In this document: positions 33,646 through 43,296 of the stretch, piece by piece
Layout of the letters: each line of letters begins with the position of its first letter
How positions within the stretch are numbered: position 1 is the stretch's first letter
Assembly: GCF_019655435.1 (NCBI RefSeq)
Contig: NZ_BPFH01000001.1
Span: 186,001 to 250,000, forward strand
Reading direction: 5' to 3'
Length of the DNA: 64,000 nt
Source of the DNA: Jannaschia pagri
GTDB taxonomy: Bacteria; Pseudomonadota; Alphaproteobacteria; Rhodobacterales; Rhodobacteraceae
The notes under the pieces: generated by a model
The model's database searches: none
Seen by the model: only the letters and a program-made list of their open reading frames with translations
Told to the model about the DNA's origin: nothing
Translations under genes and position numbers: made by a program

Positions 33646-34944
33646 TTAACGGTGGTCCGTTCGCAGCTGACGTTCCAGCCACTGGGAATATTGCGAAATG
33701 CCGTAGCAGACGATGAAGAACAGGACGCAGGCCGCAGCCCACAGCTCCCAGTAGACGCCGACCCATTGGGTGGACGACAGGATGGGACCGCGGATCATGC
33801 CCACCAGGTCGAACATCGAGATGATCGATACCAGCGTGGTGTCCTTGAACAGGCCAACGGCCACGTTCACGATCCCAGGGATGGAGATCTTCAAAGCCTG
33901 GGGCAGGATGATCAGCCGCATGGCCTGGGGATAGTCGAGACCCAAGCTGTCCGCTGCTTCGTATTGACCTTTCGGCAACGCGGCGAGACCGCCCCGAATG
34001 ACCTCAGCGATATAGGCTGCCGAGAACATCGTGATCATGATGATCACCCGGATGATCAGGTCGAAGTTCGCGTTGGGCGGCAGGAAGTAAGCCAGGACCA
34101 CGTTTGCCACGAACAGGAGCGTGATCAGAGGTACCCCCCGTACGAACTCGATAAAGACCACACAGAAGCCTTTGACGATCGGTAGCTTGGACTGCCGACC
34201 AAGGGCGAGCAGAATGCCCAGGGGGATCGACAAGGACACACAGACGGTCCCCAGGATCATGTTGAGCATGAAGCCCCCCATGGCGCGGCTTTCTACCAGC
34301 TCCAGAGCAAGCACGCCCGAGGCAGCCGATGTAATGAACCCCGAGATCGTAAGCGCCACGAAGGCCGTTGCGATCCCAGCGGCCAACCCAAGGACAAAAC
34401 CCCGACGCTCAACCTTTTGGAACACCAGATAGCCTGCCAGCAACGACGCCGCCGTCAGAACCGGCGACAGCACCGTGCCACCCCAGATCAACCAGTAGGC
34501 GACGAAGGGATAGACCGCCGTCGCGATCAACGTCCAGCGCGGCAGATACATGACGAACAACGCCGGAGGCACCGCCGCGAACAGCAGCAGGAAGGCAAGC
34601 GTCGGGCGCCAGCGCAGGTAGTCGGGGTATTGGAACCCGAACAGCAACTGCGGCCAGCGGTCTGCGATGACGGCAAAACAGCCACCTCCGTTCCCTTGCA
34701 GGATCGCGCGGCATTCCTGGATGTTGCTGCCTTCCCAGGTCCCGTTCACGATCCAAGGGATCAGACCCGACAGCAGGTAGAAGATCACCAGCAGGCCCAA
34801 CAGCGTCATGATGGTGTTGAACGGGCCCGAAAACAGGTTCTCACGAACCCACTTCAGTGCTCCGGTTTCGGCCATGGGCGGCGGCGAGGCCGGGATCTCC
34901 GTCTTGCGCACGAAGGCGACGGATTGGGCATGTGTGTCGCTCAT
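33646..34944 (-). CDS. bztC: Amino acid ABC transporter permease
   Basis: A 432-residue inner membrane permease of the HisM/GlnP family. It has extra N-terminal helices (residues 35-205) before the ABC permease core, where the coupling motif [23 protein letters not shown] sits near residue 345. The long N-terminal part is typical for BztC/AapM. It pairs with BztB as a heterodimer. Confidence 0.93.
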   Translation of the reverse strand: MSDTHAQSVAFVRKTEIPASPPPMAETGALKWVRENLFSGPFNTIMTLLGLLVIFYLLSGLIPWIVNGTWEGSNIQECRAILQGNGGGCFAVIADRWPQLLFGFQYPDYLRWRPTLAFLLLFAAVPPALFVMYLPRWTLIATAVYPFVAYWLIWGGTVLSPVLTAASLLAGYLVFQKVERRGFVLGLAAGIATAFVALTISGFITSAASGVLALELVESRAMGGFMLNMILGTVCVSLSIPLGILLALGRQSKLPIVKGFCVVFIEFVRGVPLITLLFVANVVLAYFLPPNANFDLIIRVIIMITMFSAAYIAEVIRGGLAALPKGQYEAADSLGLDYPQAMRLIILPQALKISIPGIVNVAVGLFKDTTLVSIISMFDLVGMIRGPILSSTQWVGVYWELWAAACVLFFIVCYGISQYSQWLERQLRTDHR

Positions 34945-34947
34945 GGC

Positions 34948-36177
34948 TTACCGCTCCTTCAGCTTAACGGAGTTGTTGTAGACGTTCATGATTGCCGAAA
35001 TCGCCAGGCTGAACGTTAGGTAGAACAGCATCAGCAGCAGGATGCATTCCAGCGCCCGCCCCGTCTGATTCAAGGTGATCCCGCCCAGGGTGCCCGTCAG
35101 GTCCATGTACCCAACGGCAATCGCCAGCGACGTGTTTTTGGTGATGTTCAGATACTGAGAGATCAGCGGCGGGATGATGACCCGCAACGCCTGGGGCAGC
35201 ACGACCAGCGACATGATCCGGCCTGGACGCAGGCCAAGGGCCGCAGCGGCCTCGGACTGTCCTTTGGAAATCGCCAAGATACCGGCCCGCACGTTTTCCG
35301 CGATGAAGGCCCCGGTATAGATCGACAGAGCGAACCACAGCGCAATCAGGGACGGACGCAGGAGGAAACCGCCCTCGAAGCGGAAGCGCCCCATTTCGGG
35401 GTTTTCCAGGGAAACAGGCATCCCGAGGATGAAGTACACGACGATGGTCGGCACCAACAGGATGGCGAGCGACGGCCCAAGAACCGGAACCTCTTTGCCC
35501 TCACCATAGAGCTTGCGCTTGGCGTGGGCTTTCCACCCAAAGACGCCCGCGATGGACGCCAGGAAGGTCGCAGCGACGATCCATCCGAGGTCGGCGAACA
35601 CGAGGCGCGGAACAAACACGCCCTGGTTCGTCGCGGCGAACATGCCGAACAGCAGGCCCCGTTCCGGGTCAGATCCATCCCGAGGCAGGCGAAATTCTGA
35701 GATCGGCGGGAAGGTATTCGCCGCCACAGTAAAGATAATGATGATCCAGATAAGAACGGGAATGTTCCGGAACATCTCCACGTAGACGGACATCAACTTG
35801 GAGATGATCCAGTTGTTGGAAAGGCGCAGGACGCCCGCGATCACACCGAAGATCGTCGCCGTCACACAAGCCAAGAAGGCCACGATGATCGTATTGATCG
35901 CGCCGATGATTGTCGCGCGCAGGTGTGTGTCCTGGGACGTGTAGGGGATCGGTTGCTGGTTAATGTCATAGCCAGCCGGGTTGTACAGAAACTCGTAGCT
36001 GAACCCATTCGACTGAAGCTGGTCGTTCTGGGACGCGTTGTAGGCCAACCAGCTAAAGCCCAGGATCAAGCAGACCAGGGCAATGAACTGGAAGGTGTAG
36101 GACCGGTATCGGGTGTCATTAATGAGCTGTCCGATACGGAAGCCTTCCACCTGCGGTGGATCGGTCATCGTCGTCAT
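34948..36177 (-). CDS. bztB: Amino acid ABC transporter permease
   Basis: A 409-residue partner permease. The N-terminal helix near residue 30 is followed by a large periplasmic loop and then the permease core, with the coupling loop EAAAALGLRPGRIMSLVVLPQAL close to residue 320. The gap to bztC is 3 bases. Like AapQ/BztB it has an enlarged periplasmic insert between the first helices. Confidence 0.93.
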   Translation of the reverse strand: MTTMTDPPQVEGFRIGQLINDTRYRSYTFQFIALVCLILGFSWLAYNASQNDQLQSNGFSYEFLYNPAGYDINQQPIPYTSQDTHLRATIIGAINTIIVAFLACVTATIFGVIAGVLRLSNNWIISKLMSVYVEMFRNIPVLIWIIIIFTVAANTFPPISEFRLPRDGSDPERGLLFGMFAATNQGVFVPRLVFADLGWIVAATFLASIAGVFGWKAHAKRKLYGEGKEVPVLGPSLAILLVPTIVVYFILGMPVSLENPEMGRFRFEGGFLLRPSLIALWFALSIYTGAFIAENVRAGILAISKGQSEAAAALGLRPGRIMSLVVLPQALRVIIPPLISQYLNITKNTSLAIAVGYMDLTGTLGGITLNQTGRALECILLLMLFYLTFSLAISAIMNVYNNSVKLKER

Positions 36178-36298
36178 ATGTTTTCCCCGTGTCCCGGCGG
36201 GTTCCCTGGACGTTGCGGCGTTGATCGACCGTCTGTCCCCGAGGGTCTTATGGACCCCCTCTCCTGCCCCGCTGGCAACTTATGTGTAAAAGTGAGAA

Positions 36299-36324
36299 GG
36301 GCGCGAACCGTCCAGTCCGCGCCC
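36299..36324 (-). terminator. Stem-loop between bztA and bztB
   Basis: GGGCGCG and CGCGCCC form a 7-bp stem just 14 bases after the bztA stop, with a TTCTCACTTTT tract following on the minus strand. Such partial terminators let the binding protein be made in excess over the permeases. Confidence 0.6.
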
Positions 36325-36337
36325 TCCCCCGTTGATC

Positions 36338-37375
36338 TTACCGGAACGGTGGCGAGTAGATCAGGCCGCCGTCGGTGTATTGGGCGTTCAGCCCGCGGGC
36401 CAATCCAATAGCTGTGGATTCGCCGATGTTGGTGTCGAACACTTCACCGTAGTTGCCCACGGCAGCGATGGCGTTCTTGGCCCAGTCGGCTTCCAAGCCG
36501 ATCATGGCGCCCAGTTCACCTTCGGTACCCAGCAGACGGTTGATCTCCGGGTTGTCGCCTGGCGCTGCGGCCATTTCTTCGACGTTGCCCTTGGTCACGC
36601 CCAGTTCTTCGGCGGTGATCAGAGCGTTGAGCGTCCAGCGGACGATGTCGCCCCACTCGCTGTCGCCGTGGCGCACCAGCGGGCCCAGCGGCTCTTTGGA
36701 GACGACCTCTGGGAGGATGACCGATCCATCGGGATCTTCGAAACCAGCGCGCTGTGCAGCCAGGGCCGAGCGGTCGGTGGTGTAGACGTCACAGGCACCG
36801 GCCAGGTACTGCTGAACGGCTTCGGCGCCGGTCTCGATCGGCACGGGCTCATAGGACATGCCGTTGACGCGGAAGAAGTCCGCCAGGTTCAGCTCGGTCG
36901 TGGTGCCGGTCTGGATGCAGACGGTGGCGCCATCGAGTTCCGTGGCCGAAGACACGCCTAGATCGGCGGGCACCATGAAGCCCTGACCGTCGTAGTAGTT
37001 CACGCCGACGAAATCGAACTTGAGGTCGGTGTCGCGCGAGAAGGTCCAGGTGGTGTTCCGGGCCAGCATGTCGATTTCGCCCGAGGCCAGCGCCGTGAAG
37101 CGCGTCTTGCCGGTCGTGGGCACGAAGGTCACGGCAGTGGGGTCGCCCAGCACGCCCGCAGCGACGGCACGGCAGACGGCAACGTCAAAGCCCTGCCACA
37201 CACCGTCCGAGTCCGGCTCGGCAAAGCCCGGCACGCCCGTCGTCACACCGCAGTTCAGCGATCCACGCTCCTGAACCGTGGCCAGGGTGCTCCCGGAATG
37301 GCCGTCTGCAAACGCGATGCCGGTGGCACCAACGCTCGCGGCAGCCACTGCGCCGAGGAATACGGATTTGTTCAT
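36338..37375 (-). CDS. bztA: Amino acid ABC transporter substrate-binding protein
   Basis: Periplasmic binding protein of 345 residues. Signal peptide residues 1-23 end in AFA-DG. The mature part has the family 3 solute-binding fold: LNCGVTTGVPGFA, DFDVAVCRAVAAGV-like WQGFDVAVCRA, FTALASGEIDMLARN, and a C-terminal GLARGLNAQYTDGGLIYSPPFR-type ending (read as successive short motifs). It is the first gene of the bzt unit. An AGGAAGAGG site precedes the ATG. Confidence 0.94.
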   Translation of the reverse strand: MNKSVFLGAVAAASVGATGIAFADGHSGSTLATVQERGSLNCGVTTGVPGFAEPDSDGVWQGFDVAVCRAVAAGVLGDPTAVTFVPTTGKTRFTALASGEIDMLARNTTWTFSRDTDLKFDFVGVNYYDGQGFMVPADLGVSSATELDGATVCIQTGTTTELNLADFFRVNGMSYEPVPIETGAEAVQQYLAGACDVYTTDRSALAAQRAGFEDPDGSVILPEVVSKEPLGPLVRHGDSEWGDIVRWTLNALITAEELGVTKGNVEEMAAAPGDNPEINRLLGTEGELGAMIGLEADWAKNAIAAVGNYGEVFDTNIGESTAIGLARGLNAQYTDGGLIYSPPFR

Positions 37376-37703
37376 GAGTTAACCTCTTCCTGATGATCCG
37401 ACGGCACGCTGACCGCCGGGTGCCGCCCCGCCAGTGACAGGGCGCCTTGGTTTTACGTGAGGATGTTCACCCCCCTCACTGGCTTCGAAAGAGGCCAGAG
37501 GACTTTGGGAACGTCAAGGGGAGATGCCAGAAAACCGGGCATTCGCCCAGTTCGGGGGCAAGCATTCGCAAAACATGCTCGTTCCGACGGCGAAAGGGGA
37601 AATTAGCTTAACGAGAGTGACGCAAGGTCATGCACAAAAGGTCGCGGCTGCAAGCCTTTGGTGGTGAAATCGGCCGCCGAACAAGCCGGTCGGCGCGGCG
37701 CTG
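37376..37703. other. 328-base gap upstream of bztA
   Basis: This gap must hold the bztA promoter. On the minus strand a TTGACG occurs near 37516, but no good TA-rich -10 lies 16-18 bases after it. A loosely sigma-54-like TGGCAT...CTTGA is also present without the exact GG-N10-GC spacing. Two related GCGAATGC words occur at about 37539 and 37565. No convincing coding frame was found. Confidence 0.5.
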
Positions 37704-38420
37704 TCAGCCGCCGCGCACGAGGTCGAGATAGGTTCCGGCCTGCAGGAAAGACGCCTTCTTCATGGCGACCAGGGCGGCTTCTTCCTCGTCCTCGCCCCAT
37801 TGGCTGGTCTGCCACATCTCATCGACACGGGATTTGGCCCAGGCAACGTCTCGGGGCACGGCGCCGTCCATGACGGCAATCGCCAGCACGAGGCTACCGG
37901 ACAAGGTCACGAACTCGCTGAACGCCGTTAATTCCCAGGCCGAATACTCGTCCACCACCGCGTGGAGCAGGGCCAGGCCGTCGGAGCACTGGTCCACGGG
38001 TATGACGCCGCACGTCGACACCAGACGAACGCCATGGGTCCGGTCCAGCCAGGCGAGCATCGGGTCCCAGGCCTCGTTCTGCTGCGCGACCAGCGCTTCC
38101 GGCCCATCGGCCCGATAGCACAGCAGGTCGGAGCCACCATACTCCGCCAAGTTTGCCACCACAGCCGCACGCTGGGGAATGACTTTGTCCAGAGTTGCGT
38201 TCACGGCGCGGGTCAAGGGCATCGACGTAGGGTCAATAACTTCGACCTGAGCGTCCCATTCGGCAGCCACCCCATCCGCCAGGGCTTGGGTTGGCGTCAC
38301 CAAACGGGTCTTCAGCGGACTGAGGACGGGTTTGTCATCCAGCCGCACCGCATAGCCGCCCGTGTCCTCGGCGACCACATTTGCAGCCGTCCAAAAGCGC
38401 CGCGCCTTCCATTCCGTCAT
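37704..38420 (-). CDS. ATP12 family F1-ATPase assembly chaperone
   Basis: A 238-residue homologue of mitochondrial ATP12, which helps assemble the F1 alpha subunit. Recognisable segments are WTAANVVAEDTGGYAVRLDDKPV and WDAQVEVIDPTSMPLTRAVNATLD near the N-terminus, and DLLCYRADGPEALVAQQ and SGSLVLAIAV later. The ATG at 38420 overlaps the HAD stop by 4 bases. It is the last gene of a minus-strand run from rarA down. Alphaproteobacteria commonly keep this gene near rluC. Confidence 0.9.
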   Translation of the reverse strand: MTEWKARRFWTAANVVAEDTGGYAVRLDDKPVLSPLKTRLVTPTQALADGVAAEWDAQVEVIDPTSMPLTRAVNATLDKVIPQRAAVVANLAEYGGSDLLCYRADGPEALVAQQNEAWDPMLAWLDRTHGVRLVSTCGVIPVDQCSDGLALLHAVVDEYSAWELTAFSEFVTLSGSLVLAIAVMDGAVPRDVAWAKSRVDEMWQTSQWGEDEEEAALVAMKKASFLQAGTYLDLVRGG

Positions 38421-39082
38421 GCCGCCCGCTCCAGGATGATCTGCACCAATTGCTCGAATGTCGTGGCGACTTTGGCCGCCCCCGCCGCGGTCAGGTCCTC
38501 GGGCGCGCCGTAGCCCCAACTGACGCCCAAGGGCACCACGCCCCCGGCCAGCCCCATGTCGATGTCGAAAACCGAATCGCCGATCATCACCGTGCGGCTC
38601 GGGTCGATGTCGGTCTCCGCCAGGGCCGTGCGCACCATGGACGGGTGAGGCTTGGAGGGGTGGAAATCGGCGCATTGCAAGGTGGCGAAGCGGTCCTCCC
38701 ACCCTTGCTCGTGGATCAAACGATCCAGACCGCGTTTGGATTTCCCAGTTGCGACCCCCAGCACGACACCACGCGCCGTCAAAGCGTCCAGACCCTCCTG
38801 CACACCGGGGAACAGCGCGGGGCGCTGCCCCTGCTCCTCCAGGGCGCTGGCAAAGCCCAGGCGGTAGTCGGCCATGATCCGTCCGATGGTCTCCGCCGAT
38901 TGGCCCTCGGCCAGGTCAGCAATCATTCGGGGCAGTGACAGCCCGATCAGGCGGCGCACTCGATGGGGATCCGGAGGCGGCAGGTCCGACTTTTCAAACG
39001 CGCGCGCCATGGTCGCGACAATGATCCCTTGGCTGTCCACAAGGGTTCCATCCACATCGAACAGGGCAAGAAAGTCAGACAT
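38417..39082 (-). CDS. HAD-superfamily phosphatase
   Basis: A 221-residue hydrolase of the phosphoglycolate phosphatase-like HAD group. Motif I is FDVDGTLVDSQ with the nucleophile Asp, motif II VATGKSKRG, and motif III/IV MIGDSVFDIDMG. The helical cap is at residues 20-85. The ATG at 39082 overlaps the rluC stop by 8 bases; two other in-frame starts lie within 21 bases upstream. Substrate unknown. Confidence 0.9.
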   Translation of the reverse strand: MSDFLALFDVDGTLVDSQGIIVATMARAFEKSDLPPPDPHRVRRLIGLSLPRMIADLAEGQSAETIGRIMADYRLGFASALEEQGQRPALFPGVQEGLDALTARGVVLGVATGKSKRGLDRLIHEQGWEDRFATLQCADFHPSKPHPSMVRTALAETDIDPSRTVMIGDSVFDIDMGLAGGVVPLGVSWGYGAPEDLTAAGAAKVATTFEQLVQIILERAA

Positions 39083-40115
39083 CCTCATCCTCGAATGGGT
39101 CAACGGGCACGTCGGCGGCGTTCCACCCCATCATATCCCATGTGGCCTGCATATGGGACGGCAAAGGCGCAGTTAGGTGAAGACGCGCGCCCGTGATAGG
39201 ATGGGTCAGCATCAGGGACCGGGCGTGCAGGTGCAGCTTGCGGCTGATCTCACCCCCCAGTTGGGCGCCCCAGCCATCGCCGAGGTTTTCCTGGCCAGAG
39301 CCGCCGTATTTGCCATCGCCCACGATGGGATGGCCAACTTCGGCCATATGGGCCCGCAACTGATGGGTACGCCCCGTGATCGGCACCAGCGCGACCCAAG
39401 ATGCACGTGAGCCCAGGCTTTCGAGAACCGCATAGTCGCTGGTCGCGTTCTTGGCCCCTTTGACCTCACCGACCTCGCTCGGATGGACGGCGCGCATCTT
39501 TTCACCGCCATCGCCGCCGCCGCCCGCTTTGACCAAGCCGAACTTGATCGTGGCCTTGCGCGGATAAGGCACGCCCGCCACGGCCGCCCAATAGATCTTC
39601 CGTGTCTCACGGCTTTGGAACGCCTCCGACAGCTTTGCAGCCGTCAACCGGTTGCGCGCCATCAACATGAGGCCCGAGGTGTCCCGGTCCAAGCGGTGGA
39701 CCAAGCGCGGCTGTTCCTCGGCGTCAAACCGCAGCGCGTCGCCCATGCCGTCCACATGACGGGTCTGACCACTGCCGCCCTGGCTGGCCAAGCCTGGCGG
39801 CTTGTTGAGCGCGATCAGATGCTCATCACGGTAGAGAACGCAGGCACGGATCATTTCGGCGTCGGCCTTGGCCACTTTGTCCCGGCGCGGTGCAGCGGGC
39901 GCGCGGCCATCGGGCAGGGGCGGAATGCGGACGCTCTGCCCCTCTTCCACGCGGGTGTTGGCCTTCACACGGCCACCATCGACGCGCAGGTCCCCCTTGC
40001 GGCACATCTTCTCAATTTGACCTTGAGCCACCTGGGGAAACCGCCGCCGCAACCAGCGGTCCAGCCGCTGCTCACCTTCGCCCGGCCCAACGGTGATCGT
40101 TTGCACGCCGCTCAT
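39075..40115 (-). CDS. rluC: 23S rRNA pseudouridine synthase, RluC-type
   Basis: A 346-residue RluA-family enzyme that isomerises uridines in 23S rRNA. An S4 RNA-binding domain spans residues 14-75 (EQRLDRWLRRRFP). The catalytic motif RLVHRLDRDTSGLMLMA contains the essential Asp, and GRTHQLRAHMAEVGHPIVGDGKYG completes the site. The start at 40115 overlaps the crcB stop (ATGA). A longer reading frame into crcB is rejected. Confidence 0.93.
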   Translation of the reverse strand: MSGVQTITVGPGEGEQRLDRWLRRRFPQVAQGQIEKMCRKGDLRVDGGRVKANTRVEEGQSVRIPPLPDGRAPAAPRRDKVAKADAEMIRACVLYRDEHLIALNKPPGLASQGGSGQTRHVDGMGDALRFDAEEQPRLVHRLDRDTSGLMLMARNRLTAAKLSEAFQSRETRKIYWAAVAGVPYPRKATIKFGLVKAGGGGDGGEKMRAVHPSEVGEVKGAKNATSDYAVLESLGSRASWVALVPITGRTHQLRAHMAEVGHPIVGDGKYGGSGQENLGDGWGAQLGGEISRKLHLHARSLMLTHPITGARLHLTAPLPSHMQATWDMMGWNAADVPVDPFEDEDV

Positions 40116-40477
40116 AAAACGCCCCTTGCGATAGACACTCCGACGACCACCGCCAGGAGAGAGCCGCCAACAGACAGCACCACATAAATGGCCGCCTGTG
40201 CCAGATCGCCCCGCTCCATAAGGGTGAGCGTTTCCAGCGAAAATGCCGAAAAGGTCGTGAACCCGCCCAGCAAACCCGTCATCAAAAGCGGCTGCCAATG
40301 GTCCAGGCCCGACCGTCCCAGTGTGACCACCACAAGCCCCATCACGAAGCAGCCCAAAACATTGGCCGCCAAGACCGCAACGGGGAACCCATCGCGCACC
40401 AGTGCGACCCCCAAAAGGAAGCGCAGCGATGCCCCGAGCGCACCGCCCAGAGCCACGGAGATCAGGCTTGTCGTCAT
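40112..40477 (-). CDS. crcB: Fluoride exporter CrcB (Fluc)
   Basis: A 121-residue, four-helix membrane protein that forms dual-topology fluoride channels. Family motifs are GGALGASLRFLLG, NVLGCFVMG and the central GGFTTFSAFSLET. The ATG at 40477 is preceded by AAGGGGA; a TTG start at 40513 would be out of line with family N-termini. I find no crcB/fluoride riboswitch in the 32-base gap to rarA, so it probably is not fluoride-regulated at the RNA level. Confidence 0.94.
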   Translation of the reverse strand: MTTSLISVALGGALGASLRFLLGVALVRDGFPVAVLAANVLGCFVMGLVVVTLGRSGLDHWQPLLMTGLLGGFTTFSAFSLETLTLMERGDLAQAAIYVVLSVGGSLLAVVVGVSIARGVL

Positions 40478-40509
40478 TGGCGCGCGTGTCCCCTTTGGCG
40501 CCTCCGAAG

Positions 40510-41850
40510 TCAACCTTTGCCGCGTTTGGCGCGCTGCTCAACGAACCAATCCAGGCGACGGCCCAACTCCCGCTCGAACCCGCGCTCGACGGGTACATAA
40601 TAGACCTGACGTTTCATACCGTCTGGGAAATAGTTCTGCCCCGAAAACCCATCGGCCTGATCGTGATCATAGGCATACCCTGCCCCATATCCCTGGTCCT
40701 TCATCAAGGCGGTCGGTGCGTTCAGGATGTGCTTGGGCGGTGGCTCCGACCCGGTCTGGGCCGCGCTACGCATGGCGGACTTATAGGCCGCGTATCCCGC
40801 GTTCGATTTTGGTGCCAAGGCCAAGTAGACGACCGCATTGGCCAGCGCCAACTCTCCCTCGGGCGAGCCGAGCCGTTCATAGGTCTCCCAGGCTTGGACG
40901 CAAAGCGCTTGGGCCTGGGGGTCGGCCAGCCCGATGTCTTCAACGGCCATGCGTGTGATCCGCCGCGCCAAAAACCGAGGGTCTTCGCCCCCCTTCAACA
41001 TCCGGGCAAACCAATAGAGCGCCGCGTCCGGGTCGCTGCCCCGGACAGATTTGTGCAGGGCTGAAATCAGGTTGTAGTGGGCATCGCCCGATTTGTCGTA
41101 TTGCGCCGCGCGCCGTTGCAGACGTTTGCCCAACGTCTCCGTATCCACGGGATCCGTGGCGCCCCATGCCGCCACCTGCTCAATCAGGTTCAGCAGGGCA
41201 CGCCCATCGCCGTCCGCCATCTCTTGCAGGGCTTCGCGCGCTGGTCCGTCCAGGGGCAATTTCGCCCCCAGGTCCTTTTCTGCGCGCTGGGTCAGTAGCT
41301 CCATATCCCGCAACTCAAGCCGCTTCAGCACAAGCACTTGGGCGCGCGACATGACGGCTGCGTTCAACTCAAATGAGGGGTTCTCGGTCGTGGCCCCCAC
41401 CAGCGTGATCGTGCCGTCTTCCATGTGAGGCAAAAAGCTGTCCTGCTGGGCTTTGTTGAACCTGTGGATCTCATCCACGAACAACAGCGTGCCACGGCCA
41501 TTCGCGCGACGGTTTCGAGCCGTGTCGAACACTTTGCGCAGATCCGCGACGCCGGTGAAAATCGCGCTGATCTGGACGAAGTGTAGCCCCACATGATCCG
41601 CGAGCAGCCGGGCGATCGTCGTCTTCCCAACCCCAGGCGGCCCCCACAAGATCAGACTTGGCAGGGCGCCCGTCAGCATGACCGTCAACGCGCCCTCAGG
41701 TCCCAGCAAGTGACCTTGGCCCACAACCTCCACGAGAGACGCCGGGCGCAGCCGATCCGCAAGGGGCGCGGGATGCCCCGCGCTATCATCGCGCGTGTCA
41801 GCACCAGGTTCGCTGTTGATTGTGGGATCGCTGGAGAAGAGGTCGGCCAT
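40510..41850 (-). CDS. rarA: Replication-associated recombination protein RarA (MgsA)
   Basis: A 446-residue AAA+ ATPase related to clamp loaders that acts at stalled replication forks. Walker A is GPPGVGKTT, Walker B LLFVDEIHRF, sensor 1 LVGATTENPS. The C-terminal tetramerisation domain includes ISALHKSVRGSDPDAALYW and MARMLKGGEDPRFLARR-like text. It starts the minus-strand unit rarA-crcB-rluC-HAD-ATP12. Confidence 0.95.
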   Translation of the reverse strand: MADLFSSDPTINSEPGADTRDDSAGHPAPLADRLRPASLVEVVGQGHLLGPEGALTVMLTGALPSLILWGPPGVGKTTIARLLADHVGLHFVQISAIFTGVADLRKVFDTARNRRANGRGTLLFVDEIHRFNKAQQDSFLPHMEDGTITLVGATTENPSFELNAAVMSRAQVLVLKRLELRDMELLTQRAEKDLGAKLPLDGPAREALQEMADGDGRALLNLIEQVAAWGATDPVDTETLGKRLQRRAAQYDKSGDAHYNLISALHKSVRGSDPDAALYWFARMLKGGEDPRFLARRITRMAVEDIGLADPQAQALCVQAWETYERLGSPEGELALANAVVYLALAPKSNAGYAAYKSAMRSAAQTGSEPPPKHILNAPTALMKDQGYGAGYAYDHDQADGFSGQNYFPDGMKRQVYYVPVERGFERELGRRLDWFVEQRAKRGKG

Positions 41851-41890
41851 GGGGGCACCCTATGCCTGTGTCAGCCCCCAGAAAAGACAT

Positions 41891-41920
41891 ACGGGCAGCG
41901 GCATCCCGGCCGCTGCCCGT
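41891..41920 (-). terminator. Terminator after luxI
   Basis: A perfect 12-bp stem ACGGGCAGCGGC with its complement and a 6-base loop lies 28 bases after the luxI stop. A short T tract (TATGTCTTTT) follows on the minus strand. Confidence 0.8.
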
Positions 41921-41948
41921 AAAAGCAGGTCGTCGTACTGGTGAGGGG

Positions 41949-42536
41949 TTAGTGCATTTTGGTCGCCATGGAGATATTGACGCAGACCGACTCCGATCCG
42001 CCGATATTCATCACCGGACCCGCTGGCACACATTCGAGACCCACCCGCCGTGCAAGGCGTGGCGAATTGGCGGGAATAATGCCGATAACCGACGTCGCGC
42101 CCAATTCCCGCGCGCTGGCGACCATCTGTCCGATCAACTGCATCTGAACCCGCATTCTGATCTTGGCGGGGACGTCATCGCAAACGAAGACGCGGCTCGA
42201 TTCCCAAATGTGAGGTGCAACGGGGGCCTCTTCATCCATCAAATCGGATGGGATCGAGTCCAATAGACCCAATTGCGCGTCCCGGATCATATAGCTGTAG
42301 ATGCCACAGCGATGGGTCGTCGGCGTCAGGCGCACACCGGCAAGGATCCGGCCATACTCATGGACAGCCACCCAACGGCTGGCGGGCGTGTCGTATTGGT
42401 CAAACTCCATCCCATCGGCCTGGGGCAGATCCCATTGCGCCTGTTCGATGAAGGTCCGGTGCCGGGCGCGCAGCAGATCGCTGAACAGGGAGCCGTGGTC
42501 GTGGATGTTGGTGAAGGAAAGCGTGGTGGTTTGCAT
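41949..42536 (-). CDS. luxI: Acyl-homoserine lactone synthase, LuxI family
   Basis: A 195-residue autoinducer synthase that joins AdoMet with an acyl carrier thioester. The invariant family residues are all present: Arg and Phe in RHRTFIEQ, Trp in QWDLP, the two Asp in EFDQYDTP, Arg in AGVRLTPT, and Glu and Arg in IWESSRVFV. The ATG at 42536 has only a weak AGAGAAAGAA upstream. A luxR gene lies 71 bases upstream on the same strand. Acyl chain length cannot be predicted. Confidence 0.92.
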   Translation of the reverse strand: MQTTTLSFTNIHDHGSLFSDLLRARHRTFIEQAQWDLPQADGMEFDQYDTPASRWVAVHEYGRILAGVRLTPTTHRCGIYSYMIRDAQLGLLDSIPSDLMDEEAPVAPHIWESSRVFVCDDVPAKIRMRVQMQLIGQMVASARELGATSVIGIIPANSPRLARRVGLECVPAGPVMNIGGSESVCVNISMATKMH

Positions 42537-42607
42537 TGGACAATTCTTTCTCTGCCGGGTTGTCATTGACACCAGGGGACCGGGGATGCTCGCACTGTGG
42601 GGGTGGC

Positions 42608-43222
42608 TTATAAGAGCCTGTATTCTCTCGCCATTCTTAAAGCCTCGGCCGTGGTCTTTGCGCCCAGGCGATCCCGGGCGGACGAAAGGCGCGCTTTCAG
42701 CGCACTTTCCGAAATTCCCAGTTCCGCAGCAGCGGCCGTATGGCGGTATCCGTCACCCACGAGGCGCAGGGCCTCAATCATGGCAGGTGTCAGATCCTCG
42801 GGTGGCTCGGTGACATCGTGGAGCCCGTGGGCAATGTCCTCAATGTCCGCAATTTCGGTATCCGTGAACTCTCGGTCCGAGCGAGCCGCGCCGACAATGG
42901 TGCGGGACGTGATCTTTCCGCAGGCAATCACGGCGCCATAGGTCAGGCCAAACTTGGCGGCCTTTGCCATAACACCGAAAGGATCGGGCAAGTTAATCTC
43001 ACTCCAACGCGTTTTCCCAGATTTGCTGATCCCCCAGAATACTAGAGGATCGCGCAAGGAATACGCATTGGCAGCATAGACGTCCTGCCATTCCTGCGGA
43101 TACGTGCTCTTGAGATACAGCGGAGAGGCAAAGCGGATGTGAACGCCAACGGTATAACCGGCCGGGGCGATGTCATCCAATCTCTGCAAATAGCGAACCA
43201 TGAGGCGTTGTCTCTCAGACAT
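42608..43222 (-). CDS. luxR: LuxR-family quorum-sensing regulator
   Basis: A 204-residue regulator, shorter than the usual 240. Residues 5-130 match the autoinducer-binding domain in outline (YTVGVHIRFASPLYLKSTYP, NAYSLRDPLVFWG, ARSDREFTDTEI). The GerE-type HTH follows (LTPAMIEALRLVGDGYRH, LGISESALKARLSSARDRLGAKTTAEA). It is upstream of luxI on the same strand and divergent from a 59-residue frame. The HTH lacks the usual KNK/NKEIA wording, having HTAAAAE instead. Ligand is probably the LuxI product. Confidence 0.88.
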   Translation of the reverse strand: MSERQRLMVRYLQRLDDIAPAGYTVGVHIRFASPLYLKSTYPQEWQDVYAANAYSLRDPLVFWGISKSGKTRWSEINLPDPFGVMAKAAKFGLTYGAVIACGKITSRTIVGAARSDREFTDTEIADIEDIAHGLHDVTEPPEDLTPAMIEALRLVGDGYRHTAAAAELGISESALKARLSSARDRLGAKTTAEALRMAREYRLL

Positions 43223-43296
43223 GTCTTTTTAGACAGGTTGGTTAATTTCTCGTCAACTGTATCGTGCTTTAGTTACGCCACTGAAATGGTTAACAG

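Noticed and set aside
37480-37530. Sigma-54-type promoter upstream of bztA
   Set aside because: A TGGCAT...CTTGA pair is visible but the GG-N10-GC spacing is not met, so it was not listed as a site.
40478-40509. Fluoride riboswitch before crcB
   Set aside because: Only 32 bases separate rarA from crcB, too short for the aptamer, and no motif is seen.
42537-42607. lux box between luxR and luxI
   Set aside because: No CTG-N10-CAG palindrome of the expected form was found; partial CCGGTCCCC/GGGGACCGG symmetry is too weak to call.
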